A stretch of DNA of 64,000 nt from Mycolicibacterium malmesburyense. GTDB lineage: Bacteria; Actinomycetota; Actinomycetes; Mycobacteriales; Mycobacteriaceae. Below the pieces are notes generated by a model. It had not been told where the DNA came from and ran no database searches. It saw nothing but the letters and a program-made list of their open reading frames with translations. The stretch spans positions 62,001-126,000 of the forward strand of contig NZ_CVTB01000111.1 of NCBI RefSeq assembly GCF_001050015.1, read 5' to 3'. Both the position numbers and the translations under genes were made by a program. Below are positions 44,754 through 53,999 of this stretch, piece after piece (the stretch's first letter is position 1; each line of letters opens with the position of its first letter).

Positions 44754-46361
44754 ATGGCCGACGTTCTCGGACTCGTGCAGACGCTGTGGCGGGCCGGCCT
44801 GATCGCGCCGTTGCGACCCGACAAGTACCTGCGGATGGGCGCGGCGATGCGCCGCGTGGGAATGACGGCGACGGTCGGCTTCGCCGCTGCCGCGCAGCGT
44901 TGTCCGGACCGTCCCGGTCTCGTCGACGAACGCGGCACCCTGACGTGGAAGCAGATCGACGACCGTTGTGACGCGGTGGCCACGGGCCTGCAGAACCTGC
45001 CCGGCGGCACGCCGAAAACCGTTGCCGTGATGTGCCGTAACCACCGCGGGTTCATCGAGTCCCTGGTGGCGTCGAACCGGGTGGGCGCCGACGTGTTGCT
45101 GCTCAACACCTCGTTCGCCGGGCCGGCGCTGGCCGAGGTGGTCGACCGCGAAGGTGCCGACGTGGTCATCTACGACGAGGAGTTCACCGCGATCGTCGAG
45201 CAGGCCATGGCCGACAAACCCGACGCCACGCGCATCCTCGCCTGGACCGACAAGGCCGCCGACGGCCCGACGCTCGAGAAGCTTATCGAGTCCAATCTCG
45301 GCACGCGGCCCGCCGCCGCCGAACGCAAGAGCGACATCATCCTGCTGACCTCCGGCACCACCGGCACCCCGAAGGGCGCCAAACGCGGTGAAGGCAGCGG
45401 CGGCGCAGGCGATCTCAAGGCGGTGCTCGACCGAACGCCGTGGCGCGCCGAGGAGGCCACCGTCATCGTCGCGCCGATGTTCCACGCGTGGGGTTTCTCG
45501 CAGCTGCTGTTCTGCGCGCTGCTGGCCTGCACCATCGTCACGCGGCGCAAGTTCGACCCGGAGGCGACGCTGGACCTCGTCGACCGGTACAAGGCGACCG
45601 GTCTGGTCGTGGTTCCGGTGATGTTCGACCGCATCATGGACCTCCCGGACGAGGTGTTGAATCGCTACAGCGGCAAGTCACTTCGCTTCGCCACTGCTTC
45701 GGGTTCCCGGATGCGTCCCGACGTGGTGATCAAGTTCATGGACCGGTTCGGCGACGTCATCTACAACAACTACAACGCCACCGAAGCGGGGATGATCGCC
45801 ACCGCGACGCCAACAGACCTGCGAGCGGCGCCCGATACGGCCGGAACCGCCGCCGACGGCACCGAGATACGCATCTACGACGCGGAGTTCAACGAGCTTC
45901 CCGCCGGGGAGACTGGTCAGATCTTCGTCCGCAGCGGCACATTGTTCGACGGATACACGTCCGGCAAGACCAAGGACTTCCACGACGGGTTCATGGCCTC
46001 GGGAGATGTCGGCTACCTCGACGAGGCCGGGCGGTTGTTCGTGGTCGGCCGCGACGACGAGATGATCGTCTCCGGCGGCGAGAACGTCTACCCGATCGAG
46101 GTCGAGAAGACCCTTGGCCAACACTCCGACGTCAAGGAGGCGGTGGTGCTGGGCGTCGACGACGAGCAGTATGGTCAGCGCCTGGTCGCTTTCGTCGTGC
46201 TGAACGACGGAGGCAGCGCCGGCCCCGACGACCTCAAGCAGCACGTTCGCGAGAACCTCGCCAACTACAAGGTGCCGCGCCAGATCACCGTCCTCGATGA
46301 ACTGCCGCGCGGCAGCACCGGCAAGGTGGCGCGGAAGGACCTTCTCGACCGGGTCGACTAG
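44754..46361 (+). CDS. Acyl-CoA synthetase (FadD, 535 aa)
   Basis: AMP-forming acyl-CoA ligase with LLTSGTTGTPKGAKRGEGSG as P-loop, YNATEAGMIATATP, SGDVGYLDEAGRLFVVGRDDEMIVSGGENV and the catalytic lysine in GSTGKVARKDL. The N-terminal ~45 residues (LVQTLWRAGLIAPLRPDKYL) resemble the FadD12-like group. It follows the acyltransferase gene by 3 bp and probably supplies it, or the convergent WS/DGAT enzyme, with acyl-CoA. Its stop overlaps that of the WS/DGAT gene by 3 bp on the opposite strand. Confidence 0.93.
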   Translation: MADVLGLVQTLWRAGLIAPLRPDKYLRMGAAMRRVGMTATVGFAAAAQRCPDRPGLVDERGTLTWKQIDDRCDAVATGLQNLPGGTPKTVAVMCRNHRGFIESLVASNRVGADVLLLNTSFAGPALAEVVDREGADVVIYDEEFTAIVEQAMADKPDATRILAWTDKAADGPTLEKLIESNLGTRPAAAERKSDIILLTSGTTGTPKGAKRGEGSGGAGDLKAVLDRTPWRAEEATVIVAPMFHAWGFSQLLFCALLACTIVTRRKFDPEATLDLVDRYKATGLVVVPVMFDRIMDLPDEVLNRYSGKSLRFATASGSRMRPDVVIKFMDRFGDVIYNNYNATEAGMIATATPTDLRAAPDTAGTAADGTEIRIYDAEFNELPAGETGQIFVRSGTLFDGYTSGKTKDFHDGFMASGDVGYLDEAGRLFVVGRDDEMIVSGGENVYPIEVEKTLGQHSDVKEAVVLGVDDEQYGQRLVAFVVLNDGGSAGPDDLKQHVRENLANYKVPRQITVLDELPRGSTGKVARKDLLDRVD

Positions 46362-47791
46362 CGGGCCGCTCGCGCCGGGGCCATCGCCGTACCCACCACG
46401 GACAAGGCGGGAAGGTCTGCGGCAGAGCGGATCTCGTCGAGTCCGTGCACCATGGCGTCGGTTGCTTCGTGGATGTCATTGAAGGTTCGGTCGTCGGACA
46501 GGATCGAGATGTCGACCTGGTCGACGTAGCTCCACACCGTCATGTTGAACGCGCTACCGGCAGAGAGCACGCCGATCGAGTAGATCTCGCTCACCGGGGC
46601 GCCGCCGATGTGGCCGCGTCGGCGCGGTCCCGGCACGCTCGACACCGCGACGTTCATCAGCGGATTGTGCTTGGCGCGCTGGCTCTGCCAGCGCAGTAGT
46701 GCCGGTGTCAGCGGGGGAGGCAGGTATTCCATCAGCTGGCCCTGCAGTTTGGGGCCGAGCAGTTCATAGTTCTCTTTGGCCCGCCCCGTCGCCAACGAGG
46801 TCAGCCGGACCCGTTCGAGCGGATCATCGATGTGAACGGGAAGAGATACCGACAGCCCACCGATTTCGTTGCCGGTGATCCGGTCGGGGGACAGGTCCGT
46901 GCTGACCGGGACCGACGCCATCAACGGACGGTCCGCGCGCCCGTCGTAACGCAACAACAGTTCTCGCAGCCCACCCGCCGCAGTGGCCAGCACAAGATCG
47001 TTGAACGTCACCTCGAGCTGCTTGGCCGTCTCCTTGATCTCGGCCAGCGACAGCGACGCGGTGGCGAACGTGCGTCCCGGCGAGACCACGTGGTTGAGGA
47101 ACGTCGGCGGCGTGCGGAACATCTTCGCCAGGTCCGGTTGCTCGGCGCGCTCTTTGGCGCGGCGCCGCAACTTGGTGAACCCCCGGACGGCGTCACGGGT
47201 GAGAGTGGGCAGCGCAGCGACGTTCGTGGCGTGGTCGCGCATCGCAAACTTCATCAGCTCTGAGCGACCCGGGCTGTCACAGACGGCGTAATCCTCGTGC
47301 TCGTGCTGCGTGCCGTCCGCGAGATCCATCAGCCGCGCAAGCAGATTCGCCGATGCCACACCATCGGCCAGTGTGTGGTGCACCTTGCCGATGAGCGCGA
47401 ACCGCTCGTCGGCCATTCCCTCGGCGAAGTGGAACTCCCACAGCGGCCGGCTGCGGTCGAGCGGCGTGCTGGCGATCCGGCCGATGACCTCGTCGAGCTC
47501 GCGGCGACCACCCGGGCTCGGCACGTGCACACGGCGCAGGTGGTAGTCGAGATCCACCGGGCAGTCCTCGAGCCACATCGGATGGTGCAACTTCCAGGGG
47601 ATGTCGACGAGCCGGTAGCGCAGCGGGTCGAGCAGGTGCAGTCGCCGGGCGATGGTTCGCCGGAAGTGATCGAAGGTGAAGTCACCGTCGAACTCGGCGG
47701 CGTTGATGATCGCGACCTTCAAGGTGTGCGTGTGCAGGTTGGGGGTCTCGCTGTAGAGCAGCATGGCGTCCATGCCGTTGAGTCGCTTCAC
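46358..47791 (-). CDS. Wax ester synthase / diacylglycerol acyltransferase (WS/DGAT)
   Basis: Transfers an acyl group from acyl-CoA to diacylglycerol or fatty alcohol, making storage lipids. The 477-residue protein has the catalytic motif HHTLADG at 138-144 (HHxxxDG), the N-terminal MKRLNGMDAMLLYSETPN, and the C-terminal SSVPGPRR motif with the N(V/P)xSSVPGP pattern of bacterial WS/DGATs. Mycobacteria carry many such genes. GTG start with GGGGTGGGGAT upstream. The preceding 100 bp up to the LLM gene contain no recognisable feature other than the leader. Confidence 0.94.
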   Translation of the reverse strand: MKRLNGMDAMLLYSETPNLHTHTLKVAIINAAEFDGDFTFDHFRRTIARRLHLLDPLRYRLVDIPWKLHHPMWLEDCPVDLDYHLRRVHVPSPGGRRELDEVIGRIASTPLDRSRPLWEFHFAEGMADERFALIGKVHHTLADGVASANLLARLMDLADGTQHEHEDYAVCDSPGRSELMKFAMRDHATNVAALPTLTRDAVRGFTKLRRRAKERAEQPDLAKMFRTPPTFLNHVVSPGRTFATASLSLAEIKETAKQLEVTFNDLVLATAAGGLRELLLRYDGRADRPLMASVPVSTDLSPDRITGNEIGGLSVSLPVHIDDPLERVRLTSLATGRAKENYELLGPKLQGQLMEYLPPPLTPALLRWQSQRAKHNPLMNVAVSSVPGPRRRGHIGGAPVSEIYSIGVLSAGSAFNMTVWSYVDQVDISILSDDRTFNDIHEATDAMVHGLDEIRSAADLPALSVVGTAMAPARAAR

Positions 47792-47892
47792 ATCCCCACC
47801 CCCTGCGGACCGTCGGTGTCCAAGGGCTCCATCGAACCACTCCGACGGTGATGATCGGGGGGTTTCAGTCAGCGGGAGCGCGGAACGCCTGC

Positions 47893-48897
47893 TCAGTTGA
47901 CGGCGGGGATGACTTTGTCGGCGAAAAGCTGGGCGTACTCGACGAACCGTTCAACGGGCAGTCCGGGGGGCCGCAGCATCATGAAATGTTCGACGGGTAT
48001 TCGCTCGCGCATCGCGCGGAAGTGAGCGACGGCCTGATCCGGCGTCATGATCTGGAGGATTCCGCCGCGTTTGAAGGTATCGATATCCATCTGCTGCGTC
48101 GCGGCGTTGGCCATACCGATCGCGTTGTCCTCGTTGATCCATGCGCCGTAGCTGGAGAACACGTGGTGGTAGAAGGGGGCGAGCTCCTCGAGAGCTTCGT
48201 CGGGATCCTCGGCAACTGTGAAGAACAGCCCGGGAATACGGATGGCTGCGGTGGCCGGATCTCTCCCGCGGAGTCGCAGTTTGGCGAGATAGGAGTCGCA
48301 GACCTCTTCATTTCCGAGGTAGCCGTCGGCGTGAACGGCGACCCGCTCGAGGGCCCGGTCCGTGAATCCGCCGATGTAGAGAGGAATTTGTCCGCGCGGT
48401 GGCGCGGGAGTGATTCGCGCGTCCTTGACGGTGTAGTGCTTTCCCGCGAAGTCCACCGTCTCGCCGGCCCACAGTGCGCGAACGATGTGCAGGAACTCGT
48501 CGAAACGAGTTCCACGCCGGTTGAACGACTCTCCGTACATCTCGTATTCGCGGCGCCGGTAACCGATCGCGAGCGCTGTCTCGAGCCGGCCGTCGGAAAG
48601 GATGTCGAGAACAGCGCACTCTTCGGCGAAGCGCACGGGGTGATAGAGAGGCCCGATCGCGACGGCCGCGCCGATACGAAGCGTCGATGTTCGTGCCGCC
48701 ATTGCTGCCAAAACCAGATTCGGCGTCGGGAGATAACCGTCGTCGGCACCGTGATGCTCGGGTAACCATGCGCCGCGAAACCCGACCGTCTCAGTCCAGG
48801 CAACTATGTCGAGCGTCTCCCGATACACGTCGACCGAGGGGCGCCGCCACTGCTCGGGATTCCGCATGTCGTACAGATAACCGAAGGTGAGCGCCAC
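47893..48897 (-). CDS. LLM-class F420-dependent oxidoreductase (334 aa)
   Basis: Luciferase-like oxidoreductase with FGYLYDMRNPEQW at the N-terminus, WLPEHHGADDGYLPTPNLVL, RIGAAVAIGPLYHPVRFAEE and DILSDGRLETALAIGYRR. Size and motifs match F420-dependent actinobacterial members, but FMN use cannot be excluded. GTG start, weak ribosome site. It lies 19 bp after the kinase-like gene and is the last gene of the eight-gene minus operon that begins at 55596. Its reaction is unknown. Confidence 0.88.
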   Translation of the reverse strand: MALTFGYLYDMRNPEQWRRPSVDVYRETLDIVAWTETVGFRGAWLPEHHGADDGYLPTPNLVLAAMAARTSTLRIGAAVAIGPLYHPVRFAEECAVLDILSDGRLETALAIGYRRREYEMYGESFNRRGTRFDEFLHIVRALWAGETVDFAGKHYTVKDARITPAPPRGQIPLYIGGFTDRALERVAVHADGYLGNEEVCDSYLAKLRLRGRDPATAAIRIPGLFFTVAEDPDEALEELAPFYHHVFSSYGAWINEDNAIGMANAATQQMDIDTFKRGGILQIMTPDQAVAHFRAMRERIPVEHFMMLRPPGLPVERFVEYAQLFADKVIPAVN

Positions 48898-48916
48898 GGG
48901 TCTTACCTACCGCGCG

Positions 48917-49948
48917 TCATCCGACGCTACCGGCCAATGATCGAGCCATGTCGGCGGCGGTGGCGACCGACTGCAGCACCATGGACCCGAATGCGTCGGC
49001 GACCTCGCGGTCGCCGTCCGGAGACGTCGCGTTCCGCGCATAGGTTCGTTCCAGCACGATGCCGATCTTGAAGTTGGCCAACACCAGGTAATAGTCGAGG
49101 TTGTCGGTCGGCAGGCCGCTGATGTTCTCGTAGTGCTCCAGTAGTTCACTGCGCGGCGGCATGCCCTCCATCGGCAGGTAGAAATCCGTCTTCGGCTCTT
49201 CACCGTCGTAGCCGAGGACCGCCCAGGCGAGGTCCAGCAAGGGGTCGCCGACCGTGGTCATCTCCCAGTCCACCAACGCGGCCAATCGTGCCGGTGCACC
49301 GTGGGCGAACATCACGTTGGCGAACTGGTAGTCGCCGTGCATGATGCCTGGCGTGAAGTGTTCGGGCCGGTTGGCTCGGAGCCAATCGGCGGCGATGTCC
49401 AACCCCGGCAGCTCACGAACCTGAAAACCCGAGAGAAACGACAACCAACGGTCGACCTGGCGTTCGTGGAAGCCCTCTGGCCGGCCGAAGCCCTCGAGAC
49501 CCTGTGCCCGCCAGTCCACCCGTGCCAATTTCGCGGCGCCCTCGACCAACTGGAACGCAAGTCCGCGTCGGGCCTCCAGATCGGTGTCGAAGGGCGCCGC
49601 CCAGCCCCTGTCCATCGGGCTCCACCCGTCGATCTCGGCCATGACATAGAACGGTTTGCCCAGCACTTCACCCGTCTCGTCCGCAGCGATCAATTCTGCC
49701 TGTGGGACATCTGTACCCGACAGGGCGCGCACCAGGCGGATCTCGCGCAGCAGGTCGGCCAGTCGCCGCTCATCAGCGCGATCACCCGGCATCCTCATGA
49801 CCATCCGGCTCCCGCCGCGTTGGATCACGTACAGCGCGTTCTGGGACCCACCTGAAAGATGCTGCAGCACAGGCAGTTCACCGCTTCCGGTCACTTCCTG
49901 TTCGTCGAGCCATCGGCTCAGGCGGTGGACGTCGATGCTATTGTTCAC
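48917..49948 (-). CDS. APH-fold phosphotransferase (FadE36/ACAD-associated type)
   Basis: Protein-kinase-like phosphotransferase of 343 residues. It has GGSQNALYVIQRGG, VMRMPG, the catalytic loop HGDYQFANVMF (HGDxxxxN) and the metal-binding segment DWEMTTVGDPLLDLAW. This subgroup is regularly found next to acyl-CoA dehydrogenase and CoA-ligase genes, and at least one such enzyme family phosphorylates a hydroxyacyl-CoA intermediate, which may be its role here. GTG start with AGGAG. Member of the eight-gene minus operon. Confidence 0.9.
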   Translation of the reverse strand: MNNSIDVHRLSRWLDEQEVTGSGELPVLQHLSGGSQNALYVIQRGGSRMVMRMPGDRADERRLADLLREIRLVRALSGTDVPQAELIAADETGEVLGKPFYVMAEIDGWSPMDRGWAAPFDTDLEARRGLAFQLVEGAAKLARVDWRAQGLEGFGRPEGFHERQVDRWLSFLSGFQVRELPGLDIAADWLRANRPEHFTPGIMHGDYQFANVMFAHGAPARLAALVDWEMTTVGDPLLDLAWAVLGYDGEEPKTDFYLPMEGMPPRSELLEHYENISGLPTDNLDYYLVLANFKIGIVLERTYARNATSPDGDREVADAFGSMVLQSVATAADMARSLAGSVG

Positions 49949-49979
49949 GAAAGCGCTCCTGTTTATGTCCGGACTCGAT

Positions 49980-50330
49980 TCACGCAGTGGCTTTGGGACC
50001 GCGAGGATTCCAGAACGACAGACGCCAACTGGACATGTCCAGGCAGTCGGACATGACGATTCTTCCGGCCGCCACGCCCTCCTGGATCTTGTTCAGGATG
50101 GCATCGACATCGCCTTCCATCTCGTAGATGATCGCGTACCGGTGCTCGGGTGCTGTTCCGCCCTCCATGTGATAAATGTCGGCGTCCTTGAGGTCGTAGC
50201 GTTGCGCCGACAGCATCCCGGGAATGGCGAGCAGGTCGGGAATGTGGACGTTGTCGTACCAGTCGTTGAACTCGTCGTCCCTGCCCTCCAACGGGTTTGA
50301 GAAGACGATCTGGATAAATCTGTCGGACAT
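49980..50330 (-). CDS. EthD/dimeric alpha-beta barrel protein (116 aa)
   Basis: Small protein with a ferredoxin-like dimeric barrel outline. FIQIVFSNPLEGRDDEFNDW and YDNVHIPDLLAIPGMLSAQR are typical of EthD-like/DUF4286-type proteins found in steroid and ether catabolism operons. The histidine in NVHIPD is the most conserved polar residue. An AGGAG site precedes the ATG. It sits between an SDR and the phosphotransferase gene, and may act on a small reactive intermediate or be accessory. Function is not established. Confidence 0.82.
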   Translation of the reverse strand: MSDRFIQIVFSNPLEGRDDEFNDWYDNVHIPDLLAIPGMLSAQRYDLKDADIYHMEGGTAPEHRYAIIYEMEGDVDAILNKIQEGVAAGRIVMSDCLDMSSWRLSFWNPRGPKATA

Positions 50331-50348
50331 GTTGCTCCTGTTCTGATC

Positions 50349-51107
50349 TCAGGTGGTCTGTTCCATCGCGACGATCCATTCTTCGTAGTCGGTTGCCTTC
50401 GCGGACAACAGTTCCTGGCCGAGGGTCGAGTCCAGGATGAGGAAGCGCTCCGCGTCGATCGCATGGACCAAGCGGTCGGCAACCTGCGCAGGAGTCGCGG
50501 CATTCTGCATTATCGGGTGGTCGGTCGGCATGCCGTCAGCCAGCAGCATCGGCGTCAGCATCGGGCCCGGGCAGAAGCACGAGACCTTGATCCCTCTCGG
50601 TCGGTACGTCGCGGCCAGCCACTCCGAAAACCCTAAAGCCGCTTTCTTGGTCACCGAGTAGGCGGGCTTGTCGGGGTGTAGCGCCAAAGCGACGATCGAC
50701 GCAGTCTGAAGAAGATAACCCTCGCCGCGCGCGAGCATCGCCGGCAGCACTTCCCGGACGGCGTACACGTGCGACATCACATGCAGGCGCCAGCTCACGT
50801 CCCACAGCTCGTCATCGGCGATGCTGCCGTGCTGAGCAGGACCGGTGTAACCGGCGTTGCTGAACCAGATGTCGACATCGCCGTAGGTCTGGCGGGCCAG
50901 GTCTGCAACGGCGCGGACGTTCTCCTCCACCGTGATGTCGCACGCCAAGCCTACGGTGTCGACCGCTTTGCAGACACGCTCGATACCCTCCGGGTTCTTG
51001 TCGGTGACAACCACTTTCGCGCCTTCACCGGCGAACCGGTACGCGCATGCTTCACCGATTCCGCTCCCGGCCCCGGTGATGACGACGACTTTGTCGCGCA
51101 GCTGCAT
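50349..51107 (-). CDS. Short-chain dehydrogenase (252 aa)
   Basis: SDR with TGAGSGIGEACAYRFA, SNAGYTGPAQ and the catalytic set in TASIVALALHPDKPAYSVTK. The C-terminal part (about 190-252) lacks the common DGG ending and has a helical tail instead. Its ATG directly follows the upstream amidohydrolase stop (TAG then ATG), so the two are translated from one mRNA. Substrate unknown; likely a hydroxyl or carbonyl intermediate of the pathway controlled by the adjacent GntR protein. Confidence 0.9.
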   Translation of the reverse strand: MQLRDKVVVITGAGSGIGEACAYRFAGEGAKVVVTDKNPEGIERVCKAVDTVGLACDITVEENVRAVADLARQTYGDVDIWFSNAGYTGPAQHGSIADDELWDVSWRLHVMSHVYAVREVLPAMLARGEGYLLQTASIVALALHPDKPAYSVTKKAALGFSEWLAATYRPRGIKVSCFCPGPMLTPMLLADGMPTDHPIMQNAATPAQVADRLVHAIDAERFLILDSTLGQELLSAKATDYEEWIVAMEQTT

Positions 51108-52364
51108 CTAAAAGGCCCGCTCTGAAGATGCCATCGCGGGGCGCAACTCGCTGACCGACTTGACGCTGATGTCCCAGTCGCCGACCTGAGCACGCAGCGC
51201 TCCCACCGTTGCCTGTTCACGCGGGATGTGCGCGAACGGATCGTACCGGAAGTGCCGCATGGCGTTGAGATGCGTGATCTTGTTTATCTCCTCGTCGGGG
51301 ACGTCGACGAGCGACTTCATCAGCACCTCCGGCGCTTGCGGCCACGTGGTGTCCGAGTGCGGGTAATCACACTCCCAGGTGATGTTGTCGATGTTCAGGT
51401 GATGACGGTTCTCGATGCCCACGAAATCGTCGATGAAGCAGAAGATCACGTGCTCCTTGAAGATCTCGGAGGGCAGCCGATCACCGAGATCCATGCCGCT
51501 CCAGTGCTGCGTGTGCTTGTAGATGTAGTCCACCCGCTCGCAGAAGTACGGCAGCCATCCGGTGCCCCCTTCGGACAGGGCAATACGAAGCGAGGGGAAT
51601 TTCCGGAAGACCGGGCTCCACAGCAGATCGGCTGCGGAGGAGAACAATCCGATCGGAGAGAGGGTATAGATGAGCTCGATGGGTGCATCCGGCGACGTCA
51701 TGGGTGGCGCAGAATTCGACCCGAGGTGGATGCACACGACGGTGCCCTCGTCGGCACAGGCCTCCCAGAACGGATCCCAGTGCTCGTCGTAGATGCTCGG
51801 CAGGCCCAGGTCATAAGGGCTGGAGGAAAAGGTCACGGCATGGCACCCACGTGCAGCGAGGCGCCGCACTTCGGCGGCGGTACCCTCCGGGTCCCACATC
51901 ATGGGTAGGCCCAAGGGGATGATGCGGCCGGGGTGTGTGCCGGCCCAGTCTTCGACGTGCCAATCGTTGTAAGCGCGCACCATCGCCGCGGCCTGGTCCT
52001 TGTCCGCGGTCTCCATGAACAGCTGGCCGCAGAACCGGGGGAAGGACGGAAAGCACAGCGAACCGAGAACGCCATTGGCGTTCATGTCCTTGACCCGTGC
52101 GTCGATGTCGTAGCAGCCCAGCCGGATCTCTTCGATCGATGTGGGTTCCATGCCGAATTCGCTCGGCGGACGGCCCGCTACGGCGTTGAGCGCGGGGTTG
52201 AGAATCTCCTGGTTCTCGTAGGTCCAGGCCATCGTGCCGTCGTCGCGGCGGATGAATCGGGGTGCCTTGTCTTCGTACTTCTTGGGCACCCGCCCCTCGA
52301 ACATGTGGGCCGGTTCGATCACATGGTCGTCCACGCTCACCAGGATCAGATCATCAACGTTCAT
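51108..52364 (-). CDS. Amidohydrolase-2 family protein (418 aa)
   Basis: TIM-barrel metal hydrolase or decarboxylase of the ACMSD-like group. The metal motif SVDDHVIEPAHMF is at the N-terminus, followed by ALSEGGTGWLPYFCERVDYI and the last conserved Asp in WECDYPHSDTTWP. The ATG at 52364 has an AAGGAAG site; an in-frame ATG 42 bp upstream has no such support. It follows the GntR gene by 48 bp and precedes the SDR without a gap. It is related to the amidohydrolase at 55684, suggesting sequential or alternative decarboxylation steps. Confidence 0.9.
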   Translation of the reverse strand: MNVDDLILVSVDDHVIEPAHMFEGRVPKKYEDKAPRFIRRDDGTMAWTYENQEILNPALNAVAGRPPSEFGMEPTSIEEIRLGCYDIDARVKDMNANGVLGSLCFPSFPRFCGQLFMETADKDQAAAMVRAYNDWHVEDWAGTHPGRIIPLGLPMMWDPEGTAAEVRRLAARGCHAVTFSSSPYDLGLPSIYDEHWDPFWEACADEGTVVCIHLGSNSAPPMTSPDAPIELIYTLSPIGLFSSAADLLWSPVFRKFPSLRIALSEGGTGWLPYFCERVDYIYKHTQHWSGMDLGDRLPSEIFKEHVIFCFIDDFVGIENRHHLNIDNITWECDYPHSDTTWPQAPEVLMKSLVDVPDEEINKITHLNAMRHFRYDPFAHIPREQATVGALRAQVGDWDISVKSVSELRPAMASSERAF

Positions 52365-52412
52365 TTTCTTCCTTTTCTTCGGCGGTTCGCCGCAACGGTT
52401 GTGCACAACGGA

Positions 52413-53999
52413 TCAACCCATCAGGTCGAGCATCAATCGCTCACTGAATTCCGACTCCTCGGCCCACGCCACATTGGCCGCCATGGCCTGCGTCCACACG
52501 GACACCGCACGGGCTGAGTCATGATCAGCAGCCGCGCTGACGAACTGTGAGAAAAGGCCCTGAGTCCGGCGATTGGATTTCGTGACCCAGGGAAGGCCCG
52601 TTACGTCGGCCGTGATGCTCGGTTCGACGGCAACGCGAACCCAGTGCAGAATCTCGGCGATCACGGTGAGGCCGGGATTCTTGACGGCAGAGAATGCGAT
52701 CTTCTCTGCCTCTCGATAAGTGGTGACGAACCTCGCGGTGTCTTCGACGGATTCGGCGAGGTCGGTGTTGATGCCGTTGAGAACGGTGAGTTGTCTCGCT
52801 CCGATCCGCGATGCGACCAGACCCATGATGGAGGGTTCGATCAGCCGAAGTCCCCGGTGAAAGTCGGCCAGGGTGGTGCCGCGCGCTTCAAGCACGATCC
52901 CGGCCAATTTGGCGGCGACACGTGTGGTGGGAGTCCGGATGGCAGCCCCGGCCCGGTCGCCCGTGCGCAGATCCAGAAGGAACTCCATCTCCAGAATGCG
53001 TAAGGCCTCCCGCAGTGTGGGTCTGGATATGTCGAATTCGGCGGCCAACTCGGCCAACGGCGGCAGGCGGTCCCCCTCACCCAGCCGGCCTTCGGCGATA
53101 CGCGCTCGGATCTCGGTGGCCACCACAGACGCCCGGCGGGGTGCCGATTCGCCACTGTCGTGCCCGGCCTGGGCCCGCCACAGCGGTGTGACATCGATCG
53201 GTTGCCGGCTGACGTTCCGGCTTACCAGCATCCGATTGGTGGTGTAAAGATAGTCGCTCCAAGTATTTTGGGCGAGCGCCCCGTCCCCGCGCCTGGCCGC
53301 GTCCAGGAAGGCGCTGTGGCTGACCACCACGCGCCGAGCTATCTGCTCGGCCGAAGAGTTGTCGGTGCTGCCGATGGAGGAGTAGACCTGCCCGGCGTAG
53401 ATATCCCGGAAGACGCCGGCGATGACCGCAAGGGTGCGGTTTCCGGACAGCTCGATGACGGCCTGGTCGAAGGCCGACATCGCGGTGACGAAGGCGAGCG
53501 GACTGTCGGCCGCCCGTTCCGCATCGTGGAGTTCGACCAGCGTTTCGATGTCTTCGAATCCGGCTTGGGCAGCGAGTAATTCCGCTGCCGGCGGTTCAAC
53601 GACCGTGCGCACCTCTTCCAGATGAGCGAGGGTGGTCTTGCGCAGTTGCAGAAGAAGCGCCACGTATCGGGCCACCGCGTCCAGGCCGGGCCGCCGGACC
53701 ACCGCGCCACCGCCGCGGCCGCGCCTGATCTCGACGAGCTGCTGGGACTCCAGGATCCGCAGCGCCTCGCGCAGTGTCTCGCGGGAAATCTGCAGTTGCG
53801 CGGTCAGGTCTGCTTCGGGTGGGAGCTGCTGATCGGCGGCGAGCTGGCCGCTGAGGATCTGGCGCCGAAGGTCGTCGGCGAGCAGATGCGAAACCTTCCT
53901 GGTGTTGCGCCTCGGCAGGGCGCGCCACACCGGGTCGCCACCGTCCATGGTCACAGGTGTGACGGCTTCGCGGGTCTGCGTCTCGCGGTTTTCGGTCAT
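52413..53999 (-). CDS. Tandem double GntR (FadR-type) transcriptional regulator
   Basis: 528-residue protein with two complete GntR units in one chain. The first winged helix (about 35-100) includes RQILSGQLAADQQLPPEADL and ISRETLREALRILESQQLVE. The second (about 285-350) includes RARIAEGRLGEGDRLPPLAE and ISRPTLREALRILEMEFLLD. Each is followed by an all-helical FCD effector domain. Normal FadR/FCD regulators are about 230-260 residues and dimerise, so this is a covalent dimer. The start ATG overlaps the thiolase stop (ATGA). It is the obvious regulator of the three similar promoters at 55626, 57211 and 60064. Confidence 0.92.
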   Translation of the reverse strand: MTENRETQTREAVTPVTMDGGDPVWRALPRRNTRKVSHLLADDLRRQILSGQLAADQQLPPEADLTAQLQISRETLREALRILESQQLVEIRRGRGGGAVVRRPGLDAVARYVALLLQLRKTTLAHLEEVRTVVEPPAAELLAAQAGFEDIETLVELHDAERAADSPLAFVTAMSAFDQAVIELSGNRTLAVIAGVFRDIYAGQVYSSIGSTDNSSAEQIARRVVVSHSAFLDAARRGDGALAQNTWSDYLYTTNRMLVSRNVSRQPIDVTPLWRAQAGHDSGESAPRRASVVATEIRARIAEGRLGEGDRLPPLAELAAEFDISRPTLREALRILEMEFLLDLRTGDRAGAAIRTPTTRVAAKLAGIVLEARGTTLADFHRGLRLIEPSIMGLVASRIGARQLTVLNGINTDLAESVEDTARFVTTYREAEKIAFSAVKNPGLTVIAEILHWVRVAVEPSITADVTGLPWVTKSNRRTQGLFSQFVSAAADHDSARAVSVWTQAMAANVAWAEESEFSERLMLDLMG

